DNA of 64,000 nt from an uncultured Vibrio sp. (GTDB lineage Bacteria; Pseudomonadota; Gammaproteobacteria; Enterobacterales; Vibrionaceae). This document shows positions 16,956-26,155 of this stretch, piece by piece. The position numbers and the translations under genes were made by a program. Where the stretch lies: contig CANNGN010000003.1 of the NCBI GenBank assembly GCA_947504195.1, forward strand, positions 310,001 to 374,000, read 5' to 3'. The notes under the pieces were generated by a model. That model did no database searches and was not told the DNA's origin. It saw nothing but the letters and a program-made list of their open reading frames with translations. Numbering within the stretch: position 1 is the stretch's first letter; each line of letters begins with the position of its first letter.

Positions 16956-16969
16956 ATAAAAGACGAGGA

Positions 16970-18049
16970 TTAGGATAACGCAACAGACTTAATCTGCGCC
17001 CATACAGTAAGGCCTTCTTCTAAACCTAATACCGCAATTGACCGCAAAGTGACTTTAGCCAGTAGTTTTTGACTATTGGATAACTTAAGTACCACCAATG
17101 CCTGACCAGAGGCATTGTTCATACCCTCAATGGATGAAATAGTGACGGGGAGTTGGTTTAGCATTGTGGTTAACGATGGTTCTTTGAGAGATAGCGCCAC
17201 ATCGGAGGCGAGAATTCGACAACGATAACGGTCGCCCACTTCCCCTACAGTCCCAGGCGCCCAAATGACCACACCACCAACATCCAACTTTGTGATTTGA
17301 GGATCTTGATGCTCGGTGACAGTGGTATCAAAAATACTTCCAATTTCATCACGAAATATCGGTAGATACTCAGGCTTAGACATCACGGTTTGTGCGTTTT
17401 CTGAAGCCACAATCTGACCACGATTAAACAGCACAATATGGTCGGCAAGTCGCGCCATTTCTTGGACTGAATGGGTTACGTACACAATGGGAATTTCAAA
17501 TGTTTGTTGCAGCTTTTCTAAGTAAGGGAGAATTTCCGATTTGAGACCAACATCCAATGCAGAGAGCGGTTCGTCCATTAACAACAGTTTGGGACAAGTC
17601 AGTAGTGCTCGTGCTATCGCAATGCGCTGACGTTCACCACCAGAGAGCTGTTCGGTCGAACGTTCTAACAAGTGATCAATGCCCAAAAGCTGACATATCT
17701 CTATCACCGAGATCTTACGTTTTTCTTTCGGAGTACGCTTCCAACCAAACTCTAAGTTCTGTTTCACACTCAAATGTGGAAACAAACCAGCCTCTTGAAA
17801 CACATAACCTAAATCACGTTGGTAAGTAGGAACAAATACACCTTGTTTGGAATCCTGCCACACTTCATTGCCAACGGAAAAATAACCCGAACTTAAATGC
17901 TCGAGCCCTGCCATCGCGCGCAAGCAGGTCGTCTTACCCGAGCCCGAATGACCAAACAGCACGGTAATACCTTGAGCCGGTAGCGTTAAACTGACATCAA
18001 GACGAAAGCTTGGGTAATCTATAGCAAATTCTGCGTGTAAATCGTGCAA
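16970..18049 (-). CDS. modC: ModC, molybdate ABC transporter ATPase
   Basis: Energises molybdate import. 359 residues: ABC domain with Walker A GHSGSGKTT, signature LSGGERQRIAIARAL, Walker B LLLMDEPLSALD, and a C-terminal MOP/TOBE domain (from about 285) that senses molybdate. Start is a TTG at 18049 with GAGG 8 bases upstream; the nearby ATG at 18054 is out of frame. Follows modB by 19 bases. Confidence 0.92.
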   Translation of the reverse strand: MHDLHAEFAIDYPSFRLDVSLTLPAQGITVLFGHSGSGKTTCLRAMAGLEHLSSGYFSVGNEVWQDSKQGVFVPTYQRDLGYVFQEAGLFPHLSVKQNLEFGWKRTPKEKRKISVIEICQLLGIDHLLERSTEQLSGGERQRIAIARALLTCPKLLLMDEPLSALDVGLKSEILPYLEKLQQTFEIPIVYVTHSVQEMARLADHIVLFNRGQIVASENAQTVMSKPEYLPIFRDEIGSIFDTTVTEHQDPQITKLDVGGVVIWAPGTVGEVGDRYRCRILASDVALSLKEPSLTTMLNQLPVTISSIEGMNNASGQALVVLKLSNSQKLLAKVTLRSIAVLGLEEGLTVWAQIKSVALS

Positions 18050-18068
18050 TGCATAAGCCTCAGGGTTA

Positions 18069-18743
18069 TTAGGCCATCTGGTAACGACGTCGAGTATTTA
18101 TCCAATACATCAACAATAAAGAAGCAAATGAAAAAGCGACTAAGCCTCCAGCAAGCACATGAGCTTTGCCGAATTCTAACGCTTCAACATAGTTATATAT
18201 TTCTACCGACATGACGCGAGTTTTTCCCGGGATATTGCCACCAATCATCAAGACGACTCCGAACTCACCCAAGGTATGGCAGAACCCCATAATAGCCGCA
18301 GAAAACACACCCGGCCATGCTAGCGGTAAGGTAACGTGAACAAAGGTATCAAACGGAGATGAGCGAAGTGTTGCAGCAACTTCCATTGGGCGTTTGCCAA
18401 TCGCTTCAAACGCATTTTTTAATGGCTGAATAACAAATGGGAACGAATGAATAATACAGGCGATGGCGATGCCCGCAAAAGAAAAAGGCAATTGAGAGAT
18501 ACCCAGTTTCGCTAGCCCCTGCCCCACCCAACCGTGAGGCCCAAGTAATAGCAGAAGATAGAAACCCAGTACAGTCGGTGGCAACACTAATGGTAACGAG
18601 AAGATCGCTTCGACAACGCCTTTATAACGATACTTGGTAACCGACAGCCACCATGCTGCTGGGATACCCAAAATAAGCAACCAAATCGTGACGACGAAGG
18701 CCAGCTTTAACGTTGTTGCAATAACTAACCAGTCTACCGCCAT
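18069..18743 (-). CDS. modB: ModB, molybdate ABC transporter permease
   Basis: 224-residue inner membrane permease with five predicted helices. The ATPase-coupling loop (EAIGKRPMEVAATLRSSPFDTFVHVTLPLAWPG) carries the EAA-type motif. GAGAGA precedes the ATG. It lies between modA and modC with short gaps, in one transcript. Confidence 0.93.
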   Translation of the reverse strand: MAVDWLVIATTLKLAFVVTIWLLILGIPAAWWLSVTKYRYKGVVEAIFSLPLVLPPTVLGFYLLLLLGPHGWVGQGLAKLGISQLPFSFAGIAIACIIHSFPFVIQPLKNAFEAIGKRPMEVAATLRSSPFDTFVHVTLPLAWPGVFSAAIMGFCHTLGEFGVVLMIGGNIPGKTRVMSVEIYNYVEALEFGKAHVLAGGLVAFSFASLLLMYWINTRRRYQMA

Positions 18744-18762
18744 TTGATCTCTCTATTGAGGT

Positions 18763-19497
18763 TTATTGATACCCATAACTGGTGATGATGCTTTGGGCTT
18801 GTTCGGTCTTTAAATACGCAAGAAACGCTTGAGCTGCAGGGTTGTCTTTGCCCATTGTTAACGTAACCGCATCTTGCTTAATTTCCTGATAGTCGTCGCT
18901 AGGAACTTCCCAGTACGAACCCGCTTTAAACGCATTGTTAGAGAAAACCTGAGACTTCGCGACTAAGCCAAGTTGGGCGTTTCCAGTGACAATGTATTGA
19001 TACGTCGGATTCAAGCCTTTTCCCAATACCACTTTAGCGCGCATTTTATCATAAAGGGCTAATTTTTCTAACGCTTGTTGCGCCGCTAAACCATAAGGCG
19101 CAAGTTTGGGGTTTGCCATAGAAAAGTATTCAAAGTCGAGATCGGTTAACTGCTTTTTGACATCAATTCCAGCCGTTTCAGACCACAACACCAAAGTGCC
19201 TTTTGCATAGGTAAATTTATCACTGGCTAACCCTTCTGCAACCAGCTTTTCTGGCCTAGCGGTATCGGCAGAGAAAAAAAGATCGAAGGGTGCGCCATTA
19301 ATTATTTGAGCATAGAGTTGACCCGTTGCTCCTGTACTGATTTGAATAACGTGATCAGATTGAGCAGAAAAGTCATTGATTAGCTTTTTCATTGGCCCAG
19401 AAAAGTTATTAGCGACAGCCACCGTAGCCTCTTCAGCAGACACGACAAACGGAGTACTCCAAAGCGCTATAAGACTCATCAAGGCGAATTTATTCAT
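18763..19497 (-). CDS. modA: ModA, periplasmic molybdate-binding protein
   Basis: Captures molybdate in the periplasm for ModBC. 244 residues; signal peptide MNKFALMSLIALWSTPFVVSA, then VAVANNFSGPMKKLIND and STGATGQLYAQI, the oxyanion-binding segments. An upstream extension to 19536 runs into nifM and is not used: the ATG at 19497 has AGGTAA before it. Only 8 bases separate it from the nifM stop, so modABC has no room for its own promoter and is read with the nif operon. Confidence 0.93.
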   Translation of the reverse strand: MNKFALMSLIALWSTPFVVSAEEATVAVANNFSGPMKKLINDFSAQSDHVIQISTGATGQLYAQIINGAPFDLFFSADTARPEKLVAEGLASDKFTYAKGTLVLWSETAGIDVKKQLTDLDFEYFSMANPKLAPYGLAAQQALEKLALYDKMRAKVVLGKGLNPTYQYIVTGNAQLGLVAKSQVFSNNAFKAGSYWEVPSDDYQEIKQDAVTLTMGKDNPAAQAFLAYLKTEQAQSIITSYGYQ

Positions 19498-19505
19498 TGC
19501 ATTAC

Positions 19506-20339
19506 CTAAGGCTGTTTTATTAATTGAGCGATCCATTGTTTCTGCAAAAAGTGGCGTGCTCTCGCGGCATGTTTTTCCTGCAAAAAAGGCAACGCTTCTT
19601 CGAACGTCGCAACACGAGGCTCTTTTTGATCATGGAACTGCACAATATGAAAGCCTATCTCGGTCTCGATAGGCTGGCTAATCTGACCAGGTTGCAGCGC
19701 GTAAAGTGCGTTAGTGATTTCAGGAAAGAGCTTGCCTTCTTCACACCAGCCTAAGTTGCCATTTTCTAGCGCACTGGGGCATTCTGAATGCTCTAATGCA
19801 AGTTGAGCGAAATTACGCGACGTCACTTGCTCGGCAATAGAGTGAATCCTTGCCATCGCCGTAGCGCGTGTGTTTTCTGCGTAGTCATCATTAATTGTGA
19901 TTAGAATCTGGCTCATTTCCCACGTTTTTGCGCGAGAGAACTCTAGGCGATTTTTCTCAAAATACGCCAATGCGTTCGCGGGATCAAGCGGCGGGATCTG
20001 TTGTGAGACCAATTCCATTACTTTCTCACATTTAAGTTCATCAGAAAGCGCTAATTTTAACCCTTTCTCACTCAAGCTTTGCGCTTGTAGTGAAGCAAAA
20101 AATTCTTCTTTCGATGGAAAACGCTCAACACTCAGCTGGTAAATACCCTGTAGTTCTTCAGATGATATGTCGATCTCGGCCGCTTCCGGTGCATTAAGAA
20201 TTCTCTGTTGTAAATCATTAACACGTTCCACCCGCTCTTCCACCTCGCCTAGCTGCTGACTGGTTAAATGTTGAGGGTTAAGCTCAAACATTTCCGTGGC
20301 AACTTTGATGGTTAGATAACTGCGTTTTTGCTCATCCAT
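19506..20339 (-). CDS. nifM: NifM, peptidyl-prolyl isomerase for NifH maturation
   Basis: Needed for an active Fe protein. 277 residues: helical N-terminal half, then a parvulin domain (about 135-245) with MSQILITIND, ARIHSIAEQV, ALENGNLGWCEEGKLFPEI and ETEIGFHIVQFHD. Start at ATG 20339 with AAGGA 7 bases upstream; the TTG at 20345 is less likely. Between nifZ and modA in the nifU operon. Confidence 0.92.
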   Translation of the reverse strand: MDEQKRSYLTIKVATEMFELNPQHLTSQQLGEVEERVERVNDLQQRILNAPEAAEIDISSEELQGIYQLSVERFPSKEEFFASLQAQSLSEKGLKLALSDELKCEKVMELVSQQIPPLDPANALAYFEKNRLEFSRAKTWEMSQILITINDDYAENTRATAMARIHSIAEQVTSRNFAQLALEHSECPSALENGNLGWCEEGKLFPEITNALYALQPGQISQPIETEIGFHIVQFHDQKEPRVATFEEALPFLQEKHAARARHFLQKQWIAQLIKQP

Positions 20340-20414
20340 TAGCAAATCCTTTTAATATTTGTTTTTATGTGACCGCGTAACTAAAAACCAAGATATCGAA
20401 CCAATATCCATCTC

Positions 20415-20903
20415 TTAAGCCGACGCGGCCAATTGCGGAGCAACATGTTTATCATTGAAGGGCACGATCAAATATCGAGAGTCTATGCGAAATAGGTTGT
20501 CGTCGACTGAAACTTCATACTCAAGCGCGCCATCTGCAAGATCACGATGAACTCGATAAACTTCGACAGTGTCGCCTTTCTTTGCGATAACTTCTTTGTT
20601 CATCGACAGGGAAACCGTTAACTGTGCTATATCCATAGAACGGAATAAGCAAGGTATCCACTCCAAATCAGACTTAATCAACTCAGTATCACGAACACCA
20701 ACCACTTCATTTAGTCGAGGGACATAGACTTGAAAAATGATTTGGTCTTGAAGAAAGTAACCATAAGTGCGAACAATTCCGGCCTCTCCAGCTTCAATCA
20801 ATAATTCTCCCTTTGGGACATGTTTAAAACTGCCATCATTTCGAATATTGCGAACAACTCTAACCTCTTCACCTGCTTCAAAGCGTATCCCTAATCCATC
20901 CAT
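20415..20903 (-). CDS. nifZ: NifZ, MoFe protein maturation factor
   Basis: Assists formation of the second P-cluster of NifDK in characterised species. 162 residues with the NifZ hallmark near the start (RFEAGEEVRVVRNIRNDGS...GELLIEAGEAGIVRTYGYFL), a small beta-barrel domain, repeated in part in the second half (KKGDTVEVYRVHRDL). AAAGGA lies before the ATG. nifW is 21 bases upstream. Confidence 0.9.
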   Translation of the reverse strand: MDGLGIRFEAGEEVRVVRNIRNDGSFKHVPKGELLIEAGEAGIVRTYGYFLQDQIIFQVYVPRLNEVVGVRDTELIKSDLEWIPCLFRSMDIAQLTVSLSMNKEVIAKKGDTVEVYRVHRDLADGALEYEVSVDDNLFRIDSRYLIVPFNDKHVAPQLAASA

Positions 20904-20924
20904 AGTTCTGATTCCTTTGTTCCC

Positions 20925-21209
20925 TTAGTCATCACACGAAGTACAACCGTCACAACCACCGCTTGCGAACGCTAGCTCTCGCCCTAATTCAAGTTGCTTA
21001 TAAGCGGAACATAACGCTTTCTTATAGGCGCTGTAGCTTGGTGTGCCATCGTGTCTATCCAATATCTGTTGAAATAACCGCAATAGTGGAATGTGCTTAC
21101 GCGTCACCAATTCCGCATCAAATTCGACGTCGAAGAAATGAAGGAAATCTTCCGCCGATTCAAGCTCTTCAATATCGTCTTCAAATGTTGCTGTCGCTAT
21201 ATCATTCAT
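20925..21209 (-). CDS. nifW: NifW, nitrogenase stabilising protein
   Basis: Thought to protect or assist MoFe protein together with NifZ. 94 residues: ELESAEDFLHFFDVEFDAELV and the following LPLLRLFQ-type helix fit NifW; the conserved YKQLELGRELAF helix is present. The C-terminus ends GGCDGCTSCDD, a CX2CX2C cluster that I do not recall from NifW of Klebsiella. AAGGAG precedes the ATG. Confidence 0.85.
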   Translation of the reverse strand: MNDIATATFEDDIEELESAEDFLHFFDVEFDAELVTRKHIPLLRLFQQILDRHDGTPSYSAYKKALCSAYKQLELGRELAFASGGCDGCTSCDD

Positions 21210-21275
21210 TCTTTACTCCTTCGACTTCACACTCTAGCTCATGGTTTTCTCGATTTTCTTTCCCAATTTCTTTTC

Positions 21276-22436
21276 CTAGAGCTTAGAAACAACAGCACTT
21301 GCTAAGCCAATTAAATCATCCATATTGGGTATGCATTTTTGCGTTTCAGACCATTGTCTCAAAGGATCTTTAAGCTGCTCGCATTGACGTGGAGACAGGG
21401 TAATTCCTAGGTCTCGATACACGGTATCAATAGCGTGTACACCAGAGTGTTTTCCTAGTACAAATTGGTGCTCTCGCCCAACGATGCTCGGAGAAAACCC
21501 TTGATAATTGTTTATGTCTTTCAGCAAGCCATCGACGTGTATCCCCGATTCATGGGTAAAAACCGAATCTCCAACAATCGCTTTTTGCGGTGAGAAATGT
21601 CTTCCTGACGCAAGATAAACGTAATGACATAAATCAGGCAGTTGAGTTAACTCAATGCCGCAGGTTGATTGGGTTAACACTGATATTGCCACCGCGACCT
21701 CTTCTAACGGTGCATTCCCTGCTCGCTCTCCAAGCCCGTTAATCGTGGTATTGATAGACGTTGCTCCGGCACGAATCGCTGCAAGGGTATTGGCCGTTGC
21801 CAAACCAAGGTCGTTGTGCGCGTGCATTTCAATCGCAATATCCGTTTCACTTCGTAATTCTGAAATGTGAGCGTAGGTAGCAAAAGGGTCAAGGATACCG
21901 AGTGTGTCGGCATATCGAATACGTTCCGCTCTTGCATGTTGTGCCATCTCGGCAACTCGAACCAAGGTCTCATGATCAGCTCGTGAAGCATCTTCCATTC
22001 CCACGCACACTTTTAGCCCTCTATCTCGCGCTTGCTTAATCACTTGATCCGAATGTTGAAGTAAATCTCGAAGAGGGAGGTTAAGTTTGCTACGACGCTG
22101 CTGTGCAGAAACGGGGATAGATAGATCAACCCAATCAAGACCAAGGTCAGTGGCGCTATGCACATCAGCTTCGGTCATCCGACACCATGCCATGGTTGTT
22201 GCGCTCGATAAGGATTGGCAAATCGCTTTAATCGTTCTCTGCTCAGACGCGCCCATGGCAGGAATGCCCACTTCTAGTTCAGTAACACCGGCTGATTCAA
22301 GCATCTGCGCGATGTGCACTTTTTCTTCCTTGGTAAAGGCAACACCTGGGCTTTGTTCTCCATCTCGAAGTGTGGTGTCGTTAAACACCACGCCGCTTGC
22401 TAATGCCCCAGAAGGCAATGACGAGCTATAGGACAT
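21276..22436 (-). CDS. nifV: NifV, homocitrate synthase
   Basis: Condenses acetyl-CoA with 2-oxoglutarate to homocitrate, the organic ligand of FeMo-co. 386 residues; DRE-TIM barrel with [17 protein letters not shown] at the start, the metal-binding [13 protein letters not shown], and [25 protein letters not shown] before the ATG. Lies 11 bases after nifS. Confidence 0.94.
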   Translation of the reverse strand: MSYSSSLPSGALASGVVFNDTTLRDGEQSPGVAFTKEEKVHIAQMLESAGVTELEVGIPAMGASEQRTIKAICQSLSSATTMAWCRMTEADVHSATDLGLDWVDLSIPVSAQQRRSKLNLPLRDLLQHSDQVIKQARDRGLKVCVGMEDASRADHETLVRVAEMAQHARAERIRYADTLGILDPFATYAHISELRSETDIAIEMHAHNDLGLATANTLAAIRAGATSINTTINGLGERAGNAPLEEVAVAISVLTQSTCGIELTQLPDLCHYVYLASGRHFSPQKAIVGDSVFTHESGIHVDGLLKDINNYQGFSPSIVGREHQFVLGKHSGVHAIDTVYRDLGITLSPRQCEQLKDPLRQWSETQKCIPNMDDLIGLASAVVSKL

Positions 22437-22447
22437 AGTGCATACTC

Positions 22448-23677
22448 CTAAGCGTAAGTGGGATCAAATGCCTCTACCGACCCTTGATTGGTTTCGTTAT
22501 TCCAATAAGGCGACATCTCTCTTAAACGAGCGACGATTCCCGGTAAATGTTCGAGCACATGGTCAACATCTTCGTCGGTATTGAAACGAGAAAAAGAGAA
22601 GCGCAAAGTACCATGAGCCGCAGTAAACGGAATATTCATCGCGCGCATCACATGTGATGGCTCAAGAGAACCCGATGTACATGCCGAGCCAGATGAAGCG
22701 GCGATTCCCACATGATTCATCATCAGCAACAGCGCTTCACCTTCCACATATTCGATGGCTATATTCGTAGTATTTGGCACTCGTTTAGCTGGATTACCTG
22801 TGACAAAACAGCTTGGAACTCGCGCAAGAATGCCTTGCTCTAAACGGTCACGCATCAATTGAATCCGATGAGTATTTTGCTCTACCGCATCTAAGGCTAA
22901 TTCTGCTGCTTTACCCAATGCAATGATCGAAGCGGCATTTTCAGTTCCAGCTCGACGGCCACGTTCTTGATGACCACCACGCAATAGTGGACGAAAACGT
23001 GTGCCACGACGCAGATACAAAGCGCCAATTCCCTTGGGAGCATGAAATTTGTGCCCAGAAATTGAGAGCATATCTATCTCTGTTTCATCAACATTGATCA
23101 TACGCTTACCCACCATTTGCACCGCATCAATATGGACTTGTGCTCCCACTGCTTTAGCCATGGTGGTGATTGCTTCAACTGGGAATATCGTGCCGGTTTC
23201 GTTGTTTGCCCACATAACCGACACTATCGCGACATTCTCATTTAGCGCTTTCGCGTACGCTTCTAAATTGAAATTACCTTTGTTATCCACATCAATAATA
23301 TGAATCGTATAGCCTTTGCGTTTAAGGTGCTGGCACAACTCTAATGTGGCGGGATGCTCAACCGCGCTGGTAATGATCTCTTTTTTATCGGGATGCGCTT
23401 CTACCGCCGACAAAATTGCTGTAGAAGTTGCTTCTGTTGCGCATGAGGTAAATATCACCTCTGTCGCGTACTTAGCGCCAATCAGCTTTTGAACTTGCTC
23501 GCGTGCAATTTCCACAGCCTGACCGACTCGTGCCCCTAATTTATGAATTGAGGACGGATTACCATAATATTGGTCAAGATACGGAATCATGATTTCTAGA
23601 ACACGAGGATCGATACGGGTTGTCGCGTTATTGTCGAGATAGACAAATTTATCATTTGGATTGATATGTTTAAGCAT
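22448..23677 (-). CDS. nifS: NifS, cysteine desulfurase
   Basis: PLP enzyme that supplies sulfur to NifU. 409 residues: [12 protein letters not shown] at the start, PLP lysine in [12 protein letters not shown], and the persulfide Cys in [16 protein letters not shown], i.e. a class I desulfurase. The ATG overlaps the nifU end by 8 bases and has GAGG upstream. Confidence 0.95.
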   Translation of the reverse strand: MLKHINPNDKFVYLDNNATTRIDPRVLEIMIPYLDQYYGNPSSIHKLGARVGQAVEIAREQVQKLIGAKYATEVIFTSCATEATSTAILSAVEAHPDKKEIITSAVEHPATLELCQHLKRKGYTIHIIDVDNKGNFNLEAYAKALNENVAIVSVMWANNETGTIFPVEAITTMAKAVGAQVHIDAVQMVGKRMINVDETEIDMLSISGHKFHAPKGIGALYLRRGTRFRPLLRGGHQERGRRAGTENAASIIALGKAAELALDAVEQNTHRIQLMRDRLEQGILARVPSCFVTGNPAKRVPNTTNIAIEYVEGEALLLMMNHVGIAASSGSACTSGSLEPSHVMRAMNIPFTAAHGTLRFSFSRFNTDEDVDHVLEHLPGIVARLREMSPYWNNETNQGSVEAFDPTYA

Positions 23678-24596
23678 TGTAAGCCTCCTCTTTTTGCGGT
23701 ACTACTGAGGTATCTTGTACGGGGAAGACCGTGATCGACTCTCCCAATGCTTTGGATATTTTGTATTCAACATTCGCCAATGTAAGTCCTGATAAGCCAC
23801 ACCCGGTACAGTTACCCGTTAGCGAAACAAACACCATGTCATCTTCAACATCAACTAACTTAATATCGCCGCCGTCTGCGACAATGCTTGGCCTCGCTTC
23901 AGAAATAACGGTTTCTATCAGTTCGATCTTATCTTTTAACTCGGCCGATTTTTCTTCGGAAACAAGCTCAATAGTGTTAACAACAGGCTCTGGATTGACG
24001 GCCTGACTATGGCAAGCATCAATCGCCATCTCTTTCAGCGTATCTTCGAGGACATATTCGATTTTTTCATGGCAAGCTGAGCAGGCACCACCCGCTTTGG
24101 TGTAATTGATCACCTCATCTAAACTTGTAAGCTTATTCGCTTTAACCGTTCGCTTAATCATCAGATCATCGATAGCAAAGCACTTACAAATCAATTCTCC
24201 CTCTTCGTGATCGTCTTCAATCACTTCGCCACGAAAATCTGCAATTGCCGCATGTAATGCTTCCATTCCCATAACAGAGCAGTGCATCTTTTCTGGGGGT
24301 AATCCATCCAAAAATGCGGCAATATCTTGGTTAGTAACCGCAAGAGCTTGATCAACCGTTTTTCCGATAATCATCTCAGTCAAAGCGGACGAAGAGGCGA
24401 TTGCACTACCGCAACCAAAGGTTTGAAATCCAGCATCTTTTATCACTTCCGTCACTGGATCAATGTCCAAAGTAAGGCTTAGTGCATCACCACAACTAAT
24501 CGAACCTACATCGCCTCTCGCGGATGCGTCTGCTAACAGCTTTGCATTCTTTGGATTAAAGAAATGCTCTTTTACTTTTTCAGAATAATCCCACAT
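23670..24596 (-). CDS. nifU: NifU, Fe-S cluster scaffold
   Basis: Assembles clusters for NifH, NifDK and NifB. 308 residues, three parts: IscU-like N-terminal scaffold (Cys in [17 protein letters not shown] and MHCSVMG), a central [2Fe-2S] domain (CKCFAI and CSACHEKI), and a C-terminal Nfu domain with [14 protein letters not shown] before the ATG. First gene of nifU-S-V-W-Z-M-modA-B-C. Confidence 0.95.
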   Translation of the reverse strand: MWDYSEKVKEHFFNPKNAKLLADASARGDVGSISCGDALSLTLDIDPVTEVIKDAGFQTFGCGSAIASSSALTEMIIGKTVDQALAVTNQDIAAFLDGLPPEKMHCSVMGMEALHAAIADFRGEVIEDDHEEGELICKCFAIDDLMIKRTVKANKLTSLDEVINYTKAGGACSACHEKIEYVLEDTLKEMAIDACHSQAVNPEPVVNTIELVSEEKSAELKDKIELIETVISEARPSIVADGGDIKLVDVEDDMVFVSLTGNCTGCGLSGLTLANVEYKISKALGESITVFPVQDTSVVPQKEEAYNA

Positions 24597-24687
24597 AAGT
24601 TCTCCTTACTTATCGCGCCAACACGTCCATTGCTAACCATGGGTCAAAACGATAAACCCAGTTTATTTGAGCTTTTAACAAAATGGC

Positions 24688-24703
24688 TGCAATTGTCGCA
24701 CCA
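24688..24703 (-). promoter_or_regulatory. sigma54 promoter of nifUSVWZM-modABC
   Basis: Minus strand TGGTGCGACAATTGCA, with GG-N10-GC and a full TTGCA at -12. Predicted start near 24677, leader about 80 bases. Three NifA sites lie 114-161 bases upstream. Confidence 0.83.
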
Positions 24704-24807
24704 CAACAAAAATGTGATGTAAGTCACTGATATTATTCCATTAGAAATTTTACGGGATACCATTCCAAACAAGAAAACAGACAATTAATTCAGTTCTGTG
24801 TCGCCTT

Positions 24808-24870
24808 TGTTATAAAGCGAACAAAAATTGTTGGTTGTAGTGAGGACAACATGTTGTACAAGATCTGACA
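24808..24870. promoter_or_regulatory. cluster of three NifA activator sites between nifU and the Bax-like gene
   Basis: Three perfect TGT-N10-ACA sites at 24808-24823, 24836-24851 and 24855-24870 (centres 28 and 19 bases apart). Each can serve the nifU promoter on the left and, at 103-150 bases, the candidate plus-strand promoter on the right. The centre also has a short palindrome ACAACATGTTGT. Confidence 0.8.
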
Positions 24871-24963
24871 AATTAAATAACGTGCTATATGGTCAGTTCG
24901 CTAATTTAATCTTGATTCATTATTTTTCCGTAATAACTCGAAGGTGAATATTTTGAAGTACAT

Positions 24964-24979
24964 TGGTATTGTTAATGCT
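24964..24979 (+). promoter_or_regulatory. candidate sigma54 promoter of the Bax-like gene
   Basis: TGGTATTGTTAATGCT has correct GG-N10-GC spacing and keeps TGG and TGC, but other positions deviate from consensus. About 80 bases before the start codon, facing away from nifU and sharing its NifA sites. Confidence 0.45.
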
Positions 24980-25056
24980 TGACCTGTCTGACTGTACTGG
25001 TAATGATGTATTAACATTATCATTAATTATTTTTACAGCATCAGAAGGAAAGAAAC

Positions 25057-25752
25057 TTGCCGCTTACTAAGCAAACGAAAATAATCGTTGTCATTGCATT
25101 GATATTAGTTACCGCTTCGATGATTACTTTATTTACTGTCGAGAAACCCCCACAAGAAACTGAATTACCCACAATGACTGTCGCAGAGAAAAAAGCACGA
25201 TTTAACGAGCTGCTTGTTCCGGCAGTGGATCATGTCTACGCCGATTTAATGCAACAATATCTAGAGATCAAACAAAAAATAGACGCTGAGGAAGGCAGCA
25301 ATAAGATAGAAAAATTAAAATCTCAATACAAGGTGACGACCAACAATGAGCTACTAATGGCATTAAAACCGCACCCAAAAAGTATCGCATTAGCGCAAGC
25401 TGCCATGGAAAGTTCGTGGGCAACTTCTCGTTTTTCACGCGAAGCCAACAACTTTTTTGGAGTATGGTCTTTTGATGAGGATGAACCTCGTATTGCAGCA
25501 TTACAAAAACGTGGTGATAAAACGATTTGGGTAAAAAAATACAGCTCTGTTAAACAATCGGTCTATGACTATTATCGAGTTTTAGCCCAAGGTAATGCCT
25601 TTACTGAATTTCGACAAACCAAGATGACGACCGACGATCCATTTGTACTGGTGACCAAATTAGACCGTTACTCAGAAAAAGGGAGCTTATATGGGGAAGA
25701 GTTGGCGGTAATAATCAAGGCTAATAAGTTTGATGATCATGATAACAACTAA
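25057..25752 (+). CDS. Bax-like glucosaminidase-domain protein
   Basis: Probable peptidoglycan hydrolase. 231 residues: short cytoplasmic start, one membrane anchor (IIVVIALILVTASMITLFTV), then a periplasmic glucosaminidase-type domain with ALAQAAMESSWATSRFSREANNFFGVWSF, where the Glu in MESSW matches the catalytic Glu of this fold, and YDYYRVL near the end. TTG start with AGGAAAG upstream. It lies inside the nif island, divergent from nifU, convergent with fdxB. Confidence 0.82.
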   Translation: MPLTKQTKIIVVIALILVTASMITLFTVEKPPQETELPTMTVAEKKARFNELLVPAVDHVYADLMQQYLEIKQKIDAEEGSNKIEKLKSQYKVTTNNELLMALKPHPKSIALAQAAMESSWATSRFSREANNFFGVWSFDEDEPRIAALQKRGDKTIWVKKYSSVKQSVYDYYRVLAQGNAFTEFRQTKMTTDDPFVLVTKLDRYSEKGSLYGEELAVIIKANKFDDHDNN

Positions 25753-25786
25753 AATACACTGCTCTTGCTGGATTAAATTGCTAGAT

Positions 25787-25813
25787 AAAGGTGGCCGAAT
25801 TATAGCCACCTTT
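25787..25813. terminator. bidirectional terminator between Bax-like gene and fdxB
   Basis: AAAGGTGGC / GCCACCTTT, a perfect 9-base stem with a 9-base loop, between the two converging stops. Confidence 0.85.
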
Positions 25814-25836
25814 GTTTGCTTTAAATTTCCTCTGCT

Positions 25837-26130
25837 TTATGCTGCCGCAGGTGAAAATGTCTGACAATCTTTTGGACACACTTTGGCACAAGCCATACAA
25901 CCAATACAGTCGTCTTCATTTTCGATGGTCATCACCATCATCATTTCGTCTTCATCGTAGTAATCGTCGTCTTCATCTTCATCACCTGCTTTCTCGATCA
26001 AATTGAAAACGTTACGTGAGCAGACTTTGTAGCAGCGCCCACAGCCAATACAGTTATCTTGATCCACTTCTGAAATAAATTGCGGTTCCCAATCTGCACC
26101 ACCTTTGGTTTTACCCGTTATGTTTGCCAT
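25837..26130 (-). CDS. fdxB: FdxB, ferredoxin III, nif-specific
   Basis: Two [4Fe-4S] clusters, likely electron donor to nitrogenase assembly or catalysis. 97 residues: WEPQF near the start, CIGCGRCYKVC and CIGCMACAKVC. Between the motifs there is an acidic spacer of about 15 residues (DEDEDDDYYDEDE). AAAGGA lies before the ATG. Last gene of nifE-N-X-fdxB. Confidence 0.93.
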   Translation of the reverse strand: MANITGKTKGGADWEPQFISEVDQDNCIGCGRCYKVCSRNVFNLIEKAGDEDEDDDYYDEDEMMMVMTIENEDDCIGCMACAKVCPKDCQTFSPAAA

Positions 26131-26155
26131 ACTATTGCTTCCTTTCTATTTTAAT

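Noticed and set aside
9190..16969. Transposon or prophage as cause of the nif island split
   Set aside because: No transposase, integrase, terminal inverted repeats or phage genes are visible in the block.
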